A DNA stretch of 7,792 bases from CAZZKG01 sp964654825 (GTDB lineage: Bacteria; Gemmatimonadota; CAZMKB01), in NCBI GenBank assembly GCA_964654825.1, contig CAZZKG010000110.1:1-7792 (forward strand), written 5' to 3'. Below the pieces are notes generated by a model. It saw only the letters and a list, made by a program, of their open reading frames with translations, had not been told where the DNA came from and searched no databases. Within the stretch, counting starts at the first letter, position 1. Each line of letters starts with the position of its first letter. The position numbers and the translations under genes are program-made. Below, piece after piece: positions 6,375 to 7,792 of the stretch.

Positions 6375-6520
6375 AAGGGTTCCTGGCTGATCAGCAGTTT
6401 AACGGAACCATCAACGAATATTTCATCCGGCACGTTGTCCCGGATGATGCTGTTAAGAACGGTTGGTGAGGAACCGGCCTGGCAGCAGATCCCGCCTCCC
6501 TGATCGGCCGCATTATGCAC
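6375..6520 (-). pseudogene. Remnant of a right-handed beta-helix repeat protein gene
   Basis: Read on the minus strand from about 6520, the frame gives NAADQGGGICCQAGSSPTVL followed by NSIIRDNVPDEIFVDGS. This is the typical rung pattern of parallel beta-helix (PbH1-type) surface proteins: GGGI-C....SSPT..N.II..N.PDEI.VDG. Upstream of 6520 the frame no longer looks like a beta-helix, and after VDGS it loses the pattern and runs antisense through the end of the neighbouring gene. No SD precedes it. It covers only about one to two rungs, whereas such proteins usually carry many. It is best read as a decayed fragment of a gene once facing the other way. Family recognition is from memory of the motif. 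Confidence 0.5.
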
Positions 6521-6550
6521 GTCTGATCTCGCCGTTTCGAAAATCCCGTA

Positions 6551-6579
6551 TTGACTTGATCGGGAGAATATATCATACT
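6551..6579 (+). promoter_or_regulatory. Promoter for the sorting-domain protein gene
   Basis: TTGACT (6551-6556) and CATACT (6574-6579) are separated by 17 nt; the -10 matches consensus at 4 of 6 positions. Expected transcription starts near 6586, giving a leader of about 63 nt before the ATG at 6649. Confidence 0.55.
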
Positions 6580-6648
6580 CTATCAGGTCTTCTAACGTCT
6601 GGATTCACATTGATCACAGGCACCGGTTTTGTCCACGAGGGGGTTCTT

Positions 6649-7743
6649 ATGAAGAGATCCGCACTGCTACTCGCTGTGTTCGTCGCCGTACCGCTCGTAC
6701 TTTCCGCCCAGATCACCATCACGAGCTCGGATGTACAGATGCCCGTGGGCACTGTCCTGTCCATGGAGTCGACCGACTTCGGGCCTTTTACCGTCGATGT
6801 CGGCCAGACGGGAGGACCGAGGACCTGGGATCTTACTGCATACGATACACCCTTCATTGGTTCCACCGAGGTGGTAAGTGTCGCAGGGACTCCTTTCGCC
6901 GGTGATTTCCCGACGGCCAACTACTGTACCGAAGTGAGTGAGGATATAGAACAGGGGACGGTATATACATACAGCAACATCGCGAGTGACATGTGGAGCT
7001 GGCTGGGCACCGGGATCGAACTGCCCGACAGCTCCTGGATCCAGGAATATGATCCCCCGGGTCAGGTCCCCCTCCCGATAAATATGGGGAGCAGCTGGGT
7101 TTTTGCCCAGGGCTGGGCCGACACGGTTCAGGGCATCCCGTTCAGCTACCAGAGCAGGAGTCACGACACAGTTGATGCCTGGGGATCGCTTATCATTCCC
7201 ATGGGGACTTACGATGTACTGCGTATCGTGTCATACGACACGTCGATCACCGCCTTCGGCATCCCCCCCTTCGAATTCGCGGACACCTCGACGACAATCG
7301 GCTACGACTGGTTGAGTAAGGAACTTTTGTTTACCGCAAACATCAGTTCGATAGAAGGTGAGACAAACCCGAACTTTACGACTGCGGAGTCCATCGATCG
7401 CGCGTCATCGGGTGTGGGTGTAGAAGATGCTGACGCAGAAACTCCAGAGCGAGTGCCGCTCGTCTTCAGGCTCGATCAGAATTTTCCCAACCCCTTCAAC
7501 CCGCAGACCGAAATCAGTTTCCATGTTGATGAATCAAGCAGGGGTCAGGTTGAGCTCGGCATCTATTCACTGAGAGGATCGCGGGTGAAAACCCTCGTGT
7601 CGAGAGTCATGGGACCAGGGTCCTACACCGTGACCTGGGACGGGAGAAACGACAGGGGCGAGAGGCTGCCGTCCGGCCTCTACTTCTACCGCCTGACTGC
7701 GAATGGGGAGAGCCTCACCCGAAAGATGGTACTCGCAAAATGA
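6649..7743 (+). CDS. Secreted protein with C-terminal FlgD-like / type IX-type sorting domain
   Basis: The 364-residue product has a signal peptide (MKRSALLLAVFVAVPLVLSA, cleavage before Gln21). A beta-rich, Thr/Ser/Gly-rich middle of unknown function (about 21-265, starting ITITSSDVQMPVG) is followed by an acidic linker and then a C-terminal module at about 271-364. That module has NFPNPFNPQTEISF, the VELGIYSLRG strand, TWDGRNDRG, PSGLYFYRL and terminal KMVLAK, the classic type A sorting / FlgD Ig-like pattern. Such tails direct secretion or surface attachment through the type IX system in Bacteroidetes; in related candidate phyla the exporter is less certain. The start at 6649 is preferred over the in-frame 6463 because GAGGGGG (6637-6643) lies 5 nt upstream and the signal peptide begins there. 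The protein is complete, ending just before the window edge. Confidence 0.9.
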   Translation: MKRSALLLAVFVAVPLVLSAQITITSSDVQMPVGTVLSMESTDFGPFTVDVGQTGGPRTWDLTAYDTPFIGSTEVVSVAGTPFAGDFPTANYCTEVSEDIEQGTVYTYSNIASDMWSWLGTGIELPDSSWIQEYDPPGQVPLPINMGSSWVFAQGWADTVQGIPFSYQSRSHDTVDAWGSLIIPMGTYDVLRIVSYDTSITAFGIPPFEFADTSTTIGYDWLSKELLFTANISSIEGETNPNFTTAESIDRASSGVGVEDADAETPERVPLVFRLDQNFPNPFNPQTEISFHVDESSRGQVELGIYSLRGSRVKTLVSRVMGPGSYTVTWDGRNDRGERLPSGLYFYRLTANGESLTRKMVLAK

Positions 7744-7792
7744 TTTCCCGGGCATGGAATGGCTTTCACGGTTTCCTCCCATGTGAGGTAAA

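Overview
The window looks like a stretch of bacterial chromosome from a member of, or a relative of, the FCB group (Fibrobacteres-Chlorobi-Bacteroidetes and associated candidate phyla such as Zixibacteria, Latescibacteria, Krumholzibacteria or Eisenbacteria). This is inferred from the last gene, whose C-terminus is the FlgD-like / type IX-type sorting module common in those lineages (NPFNP, WDG, SGLYFYRL, KMVLAK). Gram-negative architecture is supported by a TonB protein and by a ResB-CcsA cytochrome c maturation pair. Coding DNA is moderately GC-rich and the long leader region is AT-rich. No RNA gene, CRISPR array or intact transposase was seen.

Layout: (1) 1-159, minus strand, is the 5' end of an exported protein running off the left edge. 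It has a perfect Shine-Dalgarno (SD) sequence and a near-consensus sigma70 promoter (222-250). (2) 160-962 is an 800-bp divergent intergenic region with promoter-like elements and an unusual structured element at 774-925 bounded by perfect 16-bp inverted repeats. (3) 963-2948 resB and 2974-3816 ccsA form a two-gene operon for System II cytochrome c maturation (heme delivery and ligation on the outer face of the inner membrane). The ResB has extra N-terminal membrane segments. (4) 3988-4608 is a lone energy-transducing TonB with its own weak promoter. (5) 4868-6364 is a secreted protein of unknown function (helical, Trp/Tyr-rich, toroid-like body plus a beta-sandwich tail). It sits behind a strong extended -10 promoter and a 5' leader able to fold. 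(6) 6365-6648 is an intergenic region carrying, on the minus strand, a decayed piece of a right-handed beta-helix protein gene, followed by a promoter. (7) 6649-7743 is a secreted protein with a C-terminal sorting domain.

How the genes fit together: resB and ccsA act as one complex. TonB transmits proton-motive force to outer-membrane receptors encoded elsewhere. The two secreted proteins each have their own TTGACT-type promoter and appear to be independent single-gene units. Nothing here is clearly a new multi-gene system. The items most worth a second look are the 152-bp inverted-repeat element ahead of resB, the unassigned secreted protein at 4868-6364, the beta-helix remnant, and the extended ResB.
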